In this document: piece after piece, positions 32,606 through 42,184 of the stretch | Layout: every line of letters begins with the position of its first letter | Position numbering within the stretch: position 1 is the first letter of the stretch | DNA from: Myxococcus sp. RHSTA-1-4 | Lineage (GTDB): Bacteria; Myxococcota; Myxococcia; Myxococcales; Myxococcaceae | Assembly (NCBI RefSeq): GCF_020037125.1 | Contig: NZ_JAIQDG010000018.1 | Location: forward strand, 124,001-188,000 | Length of the DNA: 64,000 bases | Direction of reading: 5' to 3' | Position numbers and translations under genes: made by a program | The notes under the pieces: model-generated | Seen by the model: the letters and a program-made list of their open reading frames with translations, nothing else | Told to the model about the DNA's origin: nothing | The model's database searches: none

Positions 32606-34531
32606 ATGCCGCCTCTTCCCCTGCTGCTGCTCGCCCTGGCCTCGCTCCCCGCCTCGGAGGGCGCGCCTCCGCCCATGCCGCCTCCGCCTCCCGGCATGCG
32701 GGTGCTGGCCTCGGACGAGAAGCGCCTGCTGACGGGGGACGCCCCGGAGTCCCCCGAAGCGGAGGGGCCCACTCCGGAGGTGGAGGCCACCAGCGAAGAG
32801 GTGGAGTCCGAGTCCGCGGAGCTGGAGGAGCTGCGCGCGCTGGAGGGCGCCGCGCTGGACCCGGCGGCCCGGCCCAACGCGGAGGTGATGCAGTCGCTGC
32901 GGCGGCTGGGGCTGGCCAACCCACTGCGGATGCGGATGCTGGACGCGCTGGACGAGCCCACCTTCCGCGAGGACGACGAGCTGGCGCCGCTGCCGCTCAT
33001 CACCGACCTGGCCACCTTCGACGTCGCGCAGATTCAGGACCGCTACGACATCCCCGTGGAGATGCAGCCGCTGGTGGCGCAGTACATCCAGTTCTTCCAG
33101 GGCCCGGGGCGGCGCTGGTTCCGCAAGTGGATGTCGCGCGCGGCGCGGTACGTGCCGGTGATGCAGCCGATTCTGGAGCAGTACGGCCTGCCGAAGGACA
33201 CGGTGTACCTGGCGATGATTGAGAGCGGCTTCTCCGCGCACGCGTACTCGTGGGCGCACGCCGCGGGGCCGTGGCAGTTCATCTCCAGCACGGGCAAGCA
33301 GTACGGGCTGAAGCAGGACTTCTGGGTGGACGAGCGCAGGGACCCCATCAAGGCCACGCACGCGGCGGCGTCGTACCTGCGGGATTTGAAGAAGGAGCTG
33401 GGGCACTGGTACCTGGCGTGGGCCGGGTACAACACGGGCTCCGGGCGCGTGCGGCGCATGGTGGAGCGCCACGGGACGAGCGACTTCTGGGTGCTGTCCG
33501 AGGAGCGCGGGCTGGCGAAGGAGACGAAGCACTACGTGCCCAAGCTCATCGCCGCGGCGCTGGTGGCGAAGAACCCGTCGGCGTTCGGCTTCACCGAGGA
33601 GGAGTTCGAGCCCGAGCCCGTGCTGGAGTTCGACGAGGTGGAGCTGACGGACGCCGCGGACCTGGACGTGGTGGCCCGGGCGGCGGGCGTGCCCGTCAAG
33701 GCGGTGCAGGACCTGAACCCGGAGCTGAAGCGCTGGTGCACGCCTCCGGCGAGCGCGAAGAACCCGTACAAGCTGCGGCTGCCCCAGGGCGCGGCGGCGC
33801 ACTTCGCGGAGAACTACAAGCGGCTGGCCCCGGCGGAGCGGCTGACCTTCCGCATCCACAAGGTGAAGCGCGGGGACACGCTGTCGCAGATTGCCGAGAA
33901 GCACGGCACCGCGGCCGAGGCGATTCTCCAGATGAACCAGCTCAAGTCGGTGCGGACGCTGCGGCTGGGCGCGGAGCTGGTGATTCCGGTGCCGGCGGGC
34001 AAGAGCGCGGGCACGGCGCTGGCGAACAAGGTGGCGCAGGCGCGGCGCAGCGGCGTGGTGGTGCACCGGCCGGAGGACGAGGTGCCGGCGGGCACGCCCA
34101 AGGGGCCCGTGGCCGCGGGGCCGGTGAAGACGGAGAAGGTCGGCGGCCGCACGCGGGTGACGTACGGCGTGCAGTCCGGGGACAGCCTCTGGGTGATTGC
34201 CACGAAGTTCAACGTGTCCGTGGACGACCTGAAGAAGTGGAACAACCTGAAGCGGCGCAACCCGACGCTGCAGGTGGGCTCGCTGCTGCACGTGTGGCCG
34301 GACGGGGACCCGGCCGGGGCGCAGGTGCAGGAGCGCGCGGGCACGGTGGTGGCGAAGCACACGATGCCGGGCAAGTCCGCCGGCAGGGTGCACCCGCTGG
34401 CCGAGGGCGAGACGCTCTGGTCCGTGGCGCAGCGCTACGGCGTCAGCGTCGAGGACATCATGCGGTGGAACAACATCAAGGACCACCGCACCCTCCCCGT
34501 GGGGAAGCTGCTCAACCTGAGCGCGCCGTGA
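32606..34531 (+). CDS. MltD-type lytic transglycosylase with three LysM domains
   Basis: 641 residues. Signal peptide and acidic/Pro-rich linker, then an SLT domain (about 165-330) with catalytic Glu in MIESGFSAHAYSWAHAAG and the downstream GPWQFISSTGKQYGL and AWAGYNTGSGRV motifs. Three LysM modules follow: VKRGDTLSQIAEKHG (about 420), VQSGDSLWVIATKFN (about 520) and LAEGETLWSVAQRYG (about 595). The enzyme cleaves glycan strands with 1,6-anhydro ends, and LysM modules hold it on peptidoglycan. The layout equals MltD with one extra LysM. Upstream promoter at 32536-32563. Confidence 0.9.
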   Translation: MPPLPLLLLALASLPASEGAPPPMPPPPPGMRVLASDEKRLLTGDAPESPEAEGPTPEVEATSEEVESESAELEELRALEGAALDPAARPNAEVMQSLRRLGLANPLRMRMLDALDEPTFREDDELAPLPLITDLATFDVAQIQDRYDIPVEMQPLVAQYIQFFQGPGRRWFRKWMSRAARYVPVMQPILEQYGLPKDTVYLAMIESGFSAHAYSWAHAAGPWQFISSTGKQYGLKQDFWVDERRDPIKATHAAASYLRDLKKELGHWYLAWAGYNTGSGRVRRMVERHGTSDFWVLSEERGLAKETKHYVPKLIAAALVAKNPSAFGFTEEEFEPEPVLEFDEVELTDAADLDVVARAAGVPVKAVQDLNPELKRWCTPPASAKNPYKLRLPQGAAAHFAENYKRLAPAERLTFRIHKVKRGDTLSQIAEKHGTAAEAILQMNQLKSVRTLRLGAELVIPVPAGKSAGTALANKVAQARRSGVVVHRPEDEVPAGTPKGPVAAGPVKTEKVGGRTRVTYGVQSGDSLWVIATKFNVSVDDLKKWNNLKRRNPTLQVGSLLHVWPDGDPAGAQVQERAGTVVAKHTMPGKSAGRVHPLAEGETLWSVAQRYGVSVEDIMRWNNIKDHRTLPVGKLLNLSAP

Positions 34532-34566
34532 GGCGGACGGGCAGGTGAGTTGCAGTGGGGCGGGGC

Positions 34567-35670
34567 ATGACCCCACCCATCTCGCGACCCGACGCCCACG
34601 CATTCACTCCAGTTCCCGACGTCCAGGACGTGCCTCCGAGGGAGAGCGCATCTCCCGAGCACACGTCCTCGACTTCAAGGCCGCGCGCTCCGCGCGAGAA
34701 CACCCTCCAGCCAATGGACGGCCGTCCCGCGCCCGGGACACCCGCCGTGCGATTCACGGAACAGCCGGGCCCGCACCTCCCTCCCCCAGGCCCGAACGAC
34801 TCCCGGCAGGCGTCGGGGGCCGTCCCTACCGCGCCCCTGAACCGCCTCCCCGAGATACCCGCTGACGCCCGCCTCACGAGCTTGCCCGTCCCTGCCGCGC
34901 CGCTCGCCAACGCCCGCTTCACGGGCCTGCCTCAACTCGCGGACGTGGCCTCGGGCCAGCAGGTGCTCGGGCCGGGCTCCCAGGGAGCCGGCGTGCTCGC
35001 CATCCAGAGCGCCCTGCTCGACATGGGCTTCGCGCTCCACGGCGGCCCCGACAGCCGGTACGGCCAGCACACCACCCGGGCGCTCCGGAACTTCCAGGCG
35101 CACGCGGCGCGCACCTTCCCCGCCGTACGTCCCACGGGCACCCTCGACGCCGCCACGCTGCGCGCGCTGGACGCCCTGGCCCCCGCGCCCGGGGCCCGTG
35201 GCCAGTCCCGCGCCCTGCCCTCCGCCTTCTACGACGGCCAGCCCGTGCGCGTGGTGGTGGCCCTGCGCGAGCACCGCACCTTCCTCTTCGACCCGGAGGG
35301 GCACCTCGTGGACATCTTCCCCAACGCCACCGGCGCCGCCGCCACGCCCACCCGCACGGGCCTCAAGGTGGTGCGCGCGAAGCTGGACCAGGCCGCCGCC
35401 GAGGCCGCCGGCGCCCGGCTGTGGAATGACAGGCACGTCTTCGGCGTGCGCATCCTCGACTTGTCCTGGGTGGATGGCCGCCACTCCGGCGAGGAGCTGC
35501 ACGGGACGAGCGCCCCCGCCCTGCTGGGCACGGACGTGTCCCACGGCTGCATCCGTCACTCGAACGAGGCGGTGCTCGTGCTCCACGACGCGCTCTCCGC
35601 GGGAGACCGCGTGGCCATCGTGGAGCACGTGGACGACCCGCACCTGGGAGTCCCGGTGCCGGTGTCCTGA
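34567..35670 (+). CDS. L,D-transpeptidase (YkuD) with peptidoglycan-binding domain, no signal peptide
   Basis: 367 residues from ATG 34567 (a GTG at 34555 would add four). A long Pro-rich, disordered N-terminus comes first, then a PG_binding_1 domain (about 135-205: GPGSQGAGVLAIQSALLDMGF ... YGQHTTRALRNFQ). The YkuD-like catalytic domain ends in LGTDVSHGCIRHSNEAV with nucleophile Cys near 331. These enzymes make 3-3 peptidoglycan links or attach lipoproteins. Neither start yields a Sec/Tat signal, which is unusual for a cell-wall enzyme. It follows the MltD-like gene by 35 bases. Confidence 0.8.
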   Translation: MTPPISRPDAHAFTPVPDVQDVPPRESASPEHTSSTSRPRAPRENTLQPMDGRPAPGTPAVRFTEQPGPHLPPPGPNDSRQASGAVPTAPLNRLPEIPADARLTSLPVPAAPLANARFTGLPQLADVASGQQVLGPGSQGAGVLAIQSALLDMGFALHGGPDSRYGQHTTRALRNFQAHAARTFPAVRPTGTLDAATLRALDALAPAPGARGQSRALPSAFYDGQPVRVVVALREHRTFLFDPEGHLVDIFPNATGAAATPTRTGLKVVRAKLDQAAAEAAGARLWNDRHVFGVRILDLSWVDGRHSGEELHGTSAPALLGTDVSHGCIRHSNEAVLVLHDALSAGDRVAIVEHVDDPHLGVPVPVS

Positions 35671-35675
35671 AGCGG

Positions 35676-37433
35676 CTACTGCTCCTCGAGCAGCGCCTTC
35701 AGCTCGCGCACGCGACGGGTGATGAAGTCGCGGTCCAGCTTGCGGAAGCCCTCGGGAAGCAGCTCACGGCTGGTGCACTCCTGCACCGCCGCCAGGTTCT
35801 GCAGCTCGATTTCGAGCGGGTAGCTGGGAGGCACGAAGTCCTCCAACACCGCCGTCAGGTCCTCCTTCGTCACCGAGTCACGGCCCTCCGCCAGCGCCCG
35901 GAACTTCGAGCGCACCATGACGGCCTCGATGTCCGCGCCGCTGAAGGCGCGGACGCCCTGCGGAATCATCGCGGAGAACGAGTCGATGCCCTCCACCGAC
36001 ACGCCCGTCTTCTTGGACATGACCTTGAACAGCTCGTCCCGCTCCGCGTCCGTCTGCGGGTAGAAGAGCGCGATGTGCTCCTCCGCGCGGCCCTGGCGCT
36101 TGAGGTCGATGGGCAGCAGGTCCGGGCGCGCCGTCATCAGGAACCAGACAATCTTGCCGCGGTACTGCGTGTTGCCCATGAAGGAGGCAATGGAGCCGAA
36201 CACGCGGCTGCTCGTCCCCGAGTCGCCGCCGGAGTCGCGGTTGCCCAGGAAGGTGTCCGCCTCGTCAATCATCACCGCCACCGGCCACAGGGCCTTGAGG
36301 AGGTTGAAGATCTTCTCCAGGTTGGCCTCGGTGACGCCCTGCCACTGGCTGCGGAAGTTGAGGAACTTCACCACGGGGATGCCAATCTCCCCGGCGAAGC
36401 AGCTCACCATGAACGTCTTGCCCGTGCCCACCGGCCCGGTGAGCAGGTAGCCCATGGGCATCACCTCCAGGCGCCCCTTCTTCAGGGCCCCGGCGGCCTG
36501 CCGCAGCATCTGCTTGGCCTTGGCGTGTCCCGCCACCGCGTCCAGCGTGTGCGCCGGCTCGATGAACTCCAGGAGGCCGTGGCACTCCGCCTGGATGATT
36601 TCCTTCTTCTTCTCCTTGAGAAGCTCCGGAGTAATCCGCACCTCGCGCTCCAGCGCTTCGGTGAGGACGCGGTCCAGGTTGATGCGGGACAGGCCCGCCG
36701 TCATCTTCGCCAGGCCCGCCAGCGGCACGTCCGACAGCGACTGGAGCCGCTTGCCCTCCAGCTTGTAGCGCACGTACTCCAGCCGCTCCTCCTCGGTGGG
36801 CAGCGGCAGTTCAATCGGCGCCACGTACGGGTTGCGGCTGATGCGCGGGGAGATGTCCGCCAGGTTCTCCGCCAGCAGCACCACGGAGATGTCACCGGCG
36901 AGGAACTGCGTGTCGTGCGCCCACTTGTCCAGCGTGGCCAGCACGAAGCGGTCCTCGGTGGACAGGTGGGAAATCTCCCCGCCCGGGACGAGCGTCTCCG
37001 CGAAGTCGATGACGAGCGCCAGCGAGCGGCCCTCGCTCAGGCGCATGCGCAGGAAGTTCTCCAGGATTTGCAGCGCCCGGCCCGGGTCTCTCGGCATGAC
37101 CTTGGAGTAGTCCGTGCCGTACATCGCGTCGTAGCCGGACATCGTCCGCTGCAGGTCCTTCTGCGTCTCCGGCGTGGCGGAGCGGATGCCGGACGAGCGG
37201 TCGTAGAACAGGACGTGGTCCCGGGCGCCGAACAGCTCCTCGGAGAGGAACGTCTTCAGCGTGCCGAAGCCCCGGCCCCCGTCCTCCATCTGCAAGGGCT
37301 GCAAGTCACGCACGGCCCCGTACAGCAGGAAGGTGCTGACCGTCTTCGTGTAGTACTTCCGCGCCAGCTGCTGCGCCCAGCGGGGCAGGTCCGCCAGCGG
37401 ATCCGCCTTGTTGACCTTGCGCACCTTGCTCAC
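35676..37433 (-). CDS. AAA+ ATPase with a degenerate first AAA domain
   Basis: 585 residues; start GTG 37433 chosen because AGGAGG lies 9 bases ahead (GTG 37439 is too close). The second AAA domain is complete: Walker A GPVGTGKT (333-340), Walker B VAVMIDEAD (386-394), sensor region FLMTARPDLL, and an arginine-rich second-region. The first domain (about 25-230) keeps a Walker-B-like ALVIDFAE (139-146) but where a P-loop is expected reads FLLYGAVRDLQPL with no GKT. The protein is probably a hexameric remodeller. It follows a Hanks-type kinase gene by 32 bases, which may phosphorylate it (inference). Confidence 0.8.
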   Translation of the reverse strand: MSKVRKVNKADPLADLPRWAQQLARKYYTKTVSTFLLYGAVRDLQPLQMEDGGRGFGTLKTFLSEELFGARDHVLFYDRSSGIRSATPETQKDLQRTMSGYDAMYGTDYSKVMPRDPGRALQILENFLRMRLSEGRSLALVIDFAETLVPGGEISHLSTEDRFVLATLDKWAHDTQFLAGDISVVLLAENLADISPRISRNPYVAPIELPLPTEEERLEYVRYKLEGKRLQSLSDVPLAGLAKMTAGLSRINLDRVLTEALEREVRITPELLKEKKKEIIQAECHGLLEFIEPAHTLDAVAGHAKAKQMLRQAAGALKKGRLEVMPMGYLLTGPVGTGKTFMVSCFAGEIGIPVVKFLNFRSQWQGVTEANLEKIFNLLKALWPVAVMIDEADTFLGNRDSGGDSGTSSRVFGSIASFMGNTQYRGKIVWFLMTARPDLLPIDLKRQGRAEEHIALFYPQTDAERDELFKVMSKKTGVSVEGIDSFSAMIPQGVRAFSGADIEAVMVRSKFRALAEGRDSVTKEDLTAVLEDFVPPSYPLEIELQNLAAVQECTSRELLPEGFRKLDRDFITRRVRELKALLEEQ

Positions 37434-37465
37434 AGACACACGCCTCCTCTCGCACCCACCCGCGT

Positions 37466-40045
37466 CTAACGGCAACCGCGCAGCTTCCGCAGGGAAACCT
37501 TCGCGGTGGCCGGCTCCTGCCCGTCCTTCGGGCCAGGCACGTCCACCTCGGCCTCGTCGTGGCACTTCAGCTTCAGCTGGAGCTGCCGTGCGCCGGCCGG
37601 CACCTGGACGACCGCGGGAGTGACGGCCCCCATGTCCGTGCCGTCCACGAAGATGGTGGCACCCGCCGGCTTGGACTCCACCTTCACGGCCACCTTCACC
37701 ACGAGCGGCTCCAGCTTGAGCGACAGCTCCGCCGTGCCGTCCGCGGACACCGGCAGCCGCTTCGTCTGGGGCTTGTGGCCCGGGGCGGAGACCTCCACCA
37801 CCCACTCCGGCCCGGTGACAGGCAGGTCCTTGACCAGGGCGGACCCCTTGCCCTGCTCGCGCACCACCTTGCCGTCCACCGCCACCTGGGCATCCCGGGG
37901 CTCGATGTCGAGCACCAGGGAGGCGGTCTGCTCCAGGCTCTCCAGCACCGCCTCGACGGGGGTGACGTCCTTGCCCTTGGTGACCTCCACCGTCTTCGTG
38001 AAGGGCTTGTAGCCCTCGGCGCTGACCACGACCATCACCTGGCCGGCCGTCACCTCGCGCAGCAGCGTGGTGCTGCCCTGCTCCACGGGGACCGGCTGTG
38101 TATCCAGCATCACCCGCACGTTGCCGCGGGCCTTGGCGGGCACCTTCTGCAGGTCCACCATGATGTAGCCGACGCCCGGACGCGAGAGCGCCCAGCCCGC
38201 CGCGGCCAGCACGAGCAGCAGCACCACGGCCGCCGCGCCGATGAGCATCCCCCGCTTGCCCGGGCTCCGCGCCGCCAGCGCGGGCACCGCGGCCGTCGGA
38301 CGCTCCTGGTCACCGTCGTCGTCCTCTTCGTCCTGGTGCCGCGCCGCGACGGGCGCCGGGCCCAGGGCGGGCGGCGTGGGCGGAAGCGCCGAGCGCGGAA
38401 TCCCCTGCGAGACGTCCGGCGGAAGCGCCGAGCGCGGAATCCCCTGCGACATGTCCGGCGGCAGGTTCCGGTTGATGCGCGGCAGCCCGTCCTCGCTGGC
38501 ACGCCCGGGGCGCAGCGTGGGCGGGGGCGCCGCGTCCACCGGCGCCAGCGTGGGCACGCTCATGGACGCGCGCGGCGGCATGCCGGGCGACACCGCCGGC
38601 ATGTTCGCATGGGACAGGCGCGGCGCGGAAGACGGCGGTGGGATGACCGCCGTCTTGTTGCCGGTGGGCTCCTCGTAGGCCGGGGGCGGAGGCACGGCCC
38701 GCGTCTCCAGCGGGGTGACGGCGCGCCCGACGGAGGCGCCCGGCTGCGTGGTGGGCTCCGGGCTGTCGTCGAAGACGTGGTCGCTGGACACCAGCTGCGT
38801 GGCCATGACCTCGTCCTCCTTCGCGGCGGGCGAGGCGGTGGCGGCCGTCAGCTTGGGCAGCGCGGCCAGCGTGGGCGAGCGGCGGACCCCGTTGTTGTTC
38901 GCGCTGGGGGACACCGTCCCCATGGATGCCGTCGCCCGGGGCGGCGCGGCGACCACCGGCTGCACCACGGGCACCGGCGTGGGGGCCGGCTGCGGAGCGG
39001 GGGCCGGCGAGCTGGTGAAGGAGGCCGCCTCCAGCGCGGCCAGCATGCCATCGGGCGGCTTGATGTCGGCGTACTCGAGCAGGCGCTGCTTCTCGCGCTC
39101 CACCTCTTCCGCGAAGGTGGACTTCATGTACTGCATGAGGTCCTTGCGGCTGAAGATGGATTCGCTGGTGATGAGGAAGCGCTGCAGGTCGTCGCCCAGC
39201 TCACTGGCGTACTGGTAGCGCTCGTCCACGTCCTTCGCGAGCGCCTTGAGGACGATCTTCTCCAGCGCCTCCGGGATGCGCCGGTTGTACGTGGACGGCG
39301 GCGGCACCTCCGCCTTGCGCACCTTCTCCAGCACGCTGAAGTCGCTGTCGCCGACGAAGAGGCGCTCGCCGGTCAGCATCTCGTAGAGGCACACGCCAAT
39401 GGCGAACACGTCCGAGCGCCGGTCCAACGGCAGGCCGCGGATCTGCTCCGGGCTCATGTAGCCGAACTTGCCCTTGAGGATGCCGGCCTGCGTCTTGGTG
39501 GCCTTGCCCGCCGCCTTGGCGATGCCGAAGTCGATGACCTTGACCTCGCCCTCGTAGGAGATGAGGACGTTCTGCGGCGAGATGTCGCGGTGGACGATGT
39601 TCATGTCCCGCCCCATCCCGTCCTTCTTCCGGTGGGCGTAGTCCAGGCCCTCGCACATCTTGGAGATGCAGAACGCCACCAGCGGCACCGGCGCGGGCTC
39701 CCCCTTCTTCCGGCACCGGTCGAAGATGGCCCGCATGTCCTTGCCGGGGATGTACTCCATCGAAATGAAGTAGCTGCTGGCGATCTGCCCCAGTTCGTAG
39801 ATGGACGCGATGTTGGCGTGGGTCAGCTGGACGCTGATCTTCGCCTCATCGATGAACATCGAGATGAACTCTTCGTCCTCGGCGATGTTCGGGAGGATGC
39901 GCTTGATGGCGACGAGCCGCTCGAAGCCGCTCGCGCCGAACTGCTTCCCGCGCCACACCTCCGCCATGCCGCCGATGTTGATGCGGTCCAGGAGGAGATA
40001 CTTCCCAAACGGGATGGGCTGCCGCTTCGGTTGAGTGGTCGTCAC
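37466..40045 (-). CDS. Membrane Ser/Thr protein kinase with PEGA-type C-terminus
   Basis: 859 residues. Kinase domain about 14-300: glycine-rich NIGGMAEV, K49, catalytic loop HRDISPQN (152-159) with Ser in place of the usual Lys, DFG 172-174, MSPEQ. A long Pro/Ala linker includes a 39-base tandem repeat (two copies of a 13-residue unit around SQGIPRSALPP). One membrane helix (MLIGAAAVVLLLVLAAAGWAL) is followed by three PEGA-like beta repeats ending with GARQLQLKLKCHDEAEVD. HRDIS kinases are frequent in Myxococcales. The PEGA part is predicted to be outside the cytoplasm. Operon with the AAA+ gene. Confidence 0.9.
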   Translation of the reverse strand: MTTTQPKRQPIPFGKYLLLDRINIGGMAEVWRGKQFGASGFERLVAIKRILPNIAEDEEFISMFIDEAKISVQLTHANIASIYELGQIASSYFISMEYIPGKDMRAIFDRCRKKGEPAPVPLVAFCISKMCEGLDYAHRKKDGMGRDMNIVHRDISPQNVLISYEGEVKVIDFGIAKAAGKATKTQAGILKGKFGYMSPEQIRGLPLDRRSDVFAIGVCLYEMLTGERLFVGDSDFSVLEKVRKAEVPPPSTYNRRIPEALEKIVLKALAKDVDERYQYASELGDDLQRFLITSESIFSRKDLMQYMKSTFAEEVEREKQRLLEYADIKPPDGMLAALEAASFTSSPAPAPQPAPTPVPVVQPVVAAPPRATASMGTVSPSANNNGVRRSPTLAALPKLTAATASPAAKEDEVMATQLVSSDHVFDDSPEPTTQPGASVGRAVTPLETRAVPPPPAYEEPTGNKTAVIPPPSSAPRLSHANMPAVSPGMPPRASMSVPTLAPVDAAPPPTLRPGRASEDGLPRINRNLPPDMSQGIPRSALPPDVSQGIPRSALPPTPPALGPAPVAARHQDEEDDDGDQERPTAAVPALAARSPGKRGMLIGAAAVVLLLVLAAAGWALSRPGVGYIMVDLQKVPAKARGNVRVMLDTQPVPVEQGSTTLLREVTAGQVMVVVSAEGYKPFTKTVEVTKGKDVTPVEAVLESLEQTASLVLDIEPRDAQVAVDGKVVREQGKGSALVKDLPVTGPEWVVEVSAPGHKPQTKRLPVSADGTAELSLKLEPLVVKVAVKVESKPAGATIFVDGTDMGAVTPAVVQVPAGARQLQLKLKCHDEAEVDVPGPKDGQEPATAKVSLRKLRGCR
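38379..38456. repeat. Two tandem 39-base units inside the kinase linker
   Basis: Positions 38379-38417 and 38418-38456 are near-identical, differing at about two bases in the last nine. They keep frame and encode the unit (D)-M/V-SQGIPRSALPP. Copy number could vary between strains by slippage, altering the linker length by 13 residues per unit. Confidence 0.7.
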
Positions 40046-40169
40046 GTGGGGGAGGGTCCGTTCGCAGGCGAGCCTAGCGATCGCGACTCCGCAGGGTCAA
40101 CCACGGCAGAGGCCATTTCCCCTCTTGGCGGGCAGGCAGGCGGCCCCCCCGCCGGAGGAGCCCGGCGCC

Positions 40170-40907
40170 TCAGGGCTGGACGCTGCCGGCGGCCTCTTCC
40201 CGGAAGGCCCCCGAGGGCTCCTCCTCCGGGGGAACGGGCCGGACCAGCAGGAAGCGGGGCTCGCCCCCGGCGGACAGCACCGCGGGAGCCCCGAAGCGCT
40301 GCTCCGCGGGCAGCCCCACCAGCGTCACCCAGGCGCCCTTGCGCTCCGGGGCGACGCAGTACAGCAGGGTTCCGGGCCGGACACCCGGCGCCTCGCGCAC
40401 GGGGCCCTCGCAGTCCTTGCGCACCTGGAGGGTGTAGGCCTCCACCGGCTGCCCGCGCACGAGGTACGGGGGGCGGCCGAGCTGCTCCAGGAGGGGCTGG
40501 AGCACCCGGGGGTCGTCCGGCACGGCCTGCTCGGTGGCCTGCTCCTGGGCGAGCTGGTGGAAGCGCTGGAGGGACATGGAGGCGATGTCCAGCGAGGCCA
40601 GGGGCACGCGGCTCTCCGCCAGCACCAGGTCCACGAAGAGCGAGCCCACCAGCAGGATGGGCAGCAGCCGGTAGCCCTTGAAGCCCTCCCCCTTCCGGCG
40701 GACGAGGGCGGCGACGACGACGGCGGTGAGGGCGGCGGCCAGGGCGAGCACCACCGCGGGCCCCACCGGCGAGGGCAGCGAGGTGAGGGCGGACACCTCG
40801 GCGCTCCGGGCGCGGAGGGCGTCGGACAGGTCGCCCCCGTAAATCCAGGCGAGGGCCGCGAGGCTCAGCGCGTTGCCGAGCAGCGTCTTGCGCGAGGGCA
40901 GCGTCAT
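40170..40907 (-). CDS. Unrecognised membrane protein at the end of an ABC operon
   Basis: 245 residues. Two or three membrane helices lie in the first 100 residues (VGPAVVLALAAALTAVVVAALV; YRLLPILLVGSLFVDLVL), and the C-terminal half is soluble with a Cys pair about 30 residues apart (C in KDCEGP and LYCVAPE). No known family. The ATG overlaps the stop of the permease gene (4 bases), so it belongs to the ABC operon and may be an accessory subunit. Confidence 0.68.
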   Translation of the reverse strand: MTLPSRKTLLGNALSLAALAWIYGGDLSDALRARSAEVSALTSLPSPVGPAVVLALAAALTAVVVAALVRRKGEGFKGYRLLPILLVGSLFVDLVLAESRVPLASLDIASMSLQRFHQLAQEQATEQAVPDDPRVLQPLLEQLGRPPYLVRGQPVEAYTLQVRKDCEGPVREAPGVRPGTLLYCVAPERKGAWVTLVGLPAEQRFGAPAVLSAGGEPRFLLVRPVPPEEEPSGAFREEAAGSVQP

Positions 40908-42184
40908 CCTGCGAGCGTGCGCGCCGGGTCCGTGGCGGCGGCGCGGCGGGCGGGGAAGTAGGCACCGGCGAGCGCGGCGAACAGGCCCAGCACCACGCCG
41001 CCGAGCACCACCGGCCAGGGGAAGGAGAAGAAGCTGTCGGGCTTGAAGGGGAAGCTGGGCAGGTACGTCGACGCCAGCCGGTTCACCCCGAAGGCCAGCA
41101 GCAGGGCGGCGGCGGTGCCCGCGGCGCCCCCGGCCAGCCCCACCACGGCGGCCTCGGCCAGGACGATGCCGCGCACGTCCGCGCGCGACGCGCCCACCGC
41201 CTGCATGACGCCAATCTCCTTCGCCCGGGCGCGGACGGAGGCCGACAGCGCGTGGGCGATGTTCACCGCCGCGAGGATGCAGATGAGGATGGACAGGAGC
41301 GCCAGCGCGGAGGTGACGAGCGCCACGGCCGCGCCCGTGTTCTCCGCCATGCGGCGCTCCTGGTCGTCGATTTCCAGCCCCATGCCCTTCACCGCGTCGA
41401 TGAGGGCGGGCACCTGGGACGGGTCCTTCGCCACCAGGGTGACGCCGGTGAAGGTGTCCGCGTCCACGCCGGCCTCGCGGTTGATGCGCACCGCCGTCTC
41501 CAGGGGAATGGTGAGGCCGGCGAGCATGGCCCGGTCCGAAGCGCCCACCACCTGCGCCTGCGCGGAGCGCGTGGGCCCACCGCTGGAGGCCGCCACGTAG
41601 GAGCGGTTGAACTCCACCGGCATGACGAAGCCGACAATCATGTTCGCGGAGAGCTGAGGCAGCTTGCGCGCCGGGGCGAACGTCTTGTTGTACAGCTCCA
41701 GGAGCCGCGTGGAGACGAGCGCCGGAATGGGCTGGCCCTCGCCCATGTCCCTGAACTCGCCCAGCTTCACGTCGTCCTTCACGAGGCCGGGCTCCACGCC
41801 CACGGCGAGCACCTCCATGCCCATGCGCAGCCGGGTGCCGAAGAAGGCGCCGTCATAGCGGGACACCGCGGGCACGCGCACGTTCATCTTCCGCCAGGCA
41901 GCCTCCACGCCGGGCAGCGCCGCCAGCCGCTCCACGGTGGCCGCGTCCAGCTTGCCGCCGCCCAGCAGCGAGCCCAGCGACACGGCCGAGGGCACCACGT
42001 CCACCAGCCGCGCGTCGGTGGGAAATATCTTCTCGCGGATGACGCGGCCCACGCCCAGGCCCAGGCCCAGGAAGAAGACGAGCGCGCCCACGCCCATGGC
42101 CACGCCGAAGGCGGAGAAGAAGGCGCCCTTGCGCTCGCGGGCGAGGCTCAGCCGCACCAGCCGGGACAGCGCGTCCAGCCTCAC
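40904..42184 (-). CDS. FtsX-family ABC permease
   Basis: 426 residues with the MacB/LolC permease layout: first helix near 20-40 (FSAFGVAMGVGALVFFLGLGLGVG), large periplasmic domain (about 50-285), three more helices with the loop EIGVMQAVGASRADVRG, and the C-terminal ARRAAATDPARTLAG. It overlaps the ATPase stop by 4 bases upstream and the accessory protein start by 4 bases downstream. Presumed partner of the ATPase at 42181-42882. Confidence 0.87.
   Translation of the reverse strand: MRLDALSRLVRLSLARERKGAFFSAFGVAMGVGALVFFLGLGLGVGRVIREKIFPTDARLVDVVPSAVSLGSLLGGGKLDAATVERLAALPGVEAAWRKMNVRVPAVSRYDGAFFGTRLRMGMEVLAVGVEPGLVKDDVKLGEFRDMGEGQPIPALVSTRLLELYNKTFAPARKLPQLSANMIVGFVMPVEFNRSYVAASSGGPTRSAQAQVVGASDRAMLAGLTIPLETAVRINREAGVDADTFTGVTLVAKDPSQVPALIDAVKGMGLEIDDQERRMAENTGAAVALVTSALALLSILICILAAVNIAHALSASVRARAKEIGVMQAVGASRADVRGIVLAEAAVVGLAGGAAGTAAALLLAFGVNRLASTYLPSFPFKPDSFFSFPWPVVLGGVVLGLFAALAGAYFPARRAAATDPARTLAG

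Noticed and set aside
37559..40681. Plus-strand frame of 1040 codons opposite the PEGA-type kinase
   Set aside because: Shadow frame; the minus-strand kinase has complete catalytic motifs.
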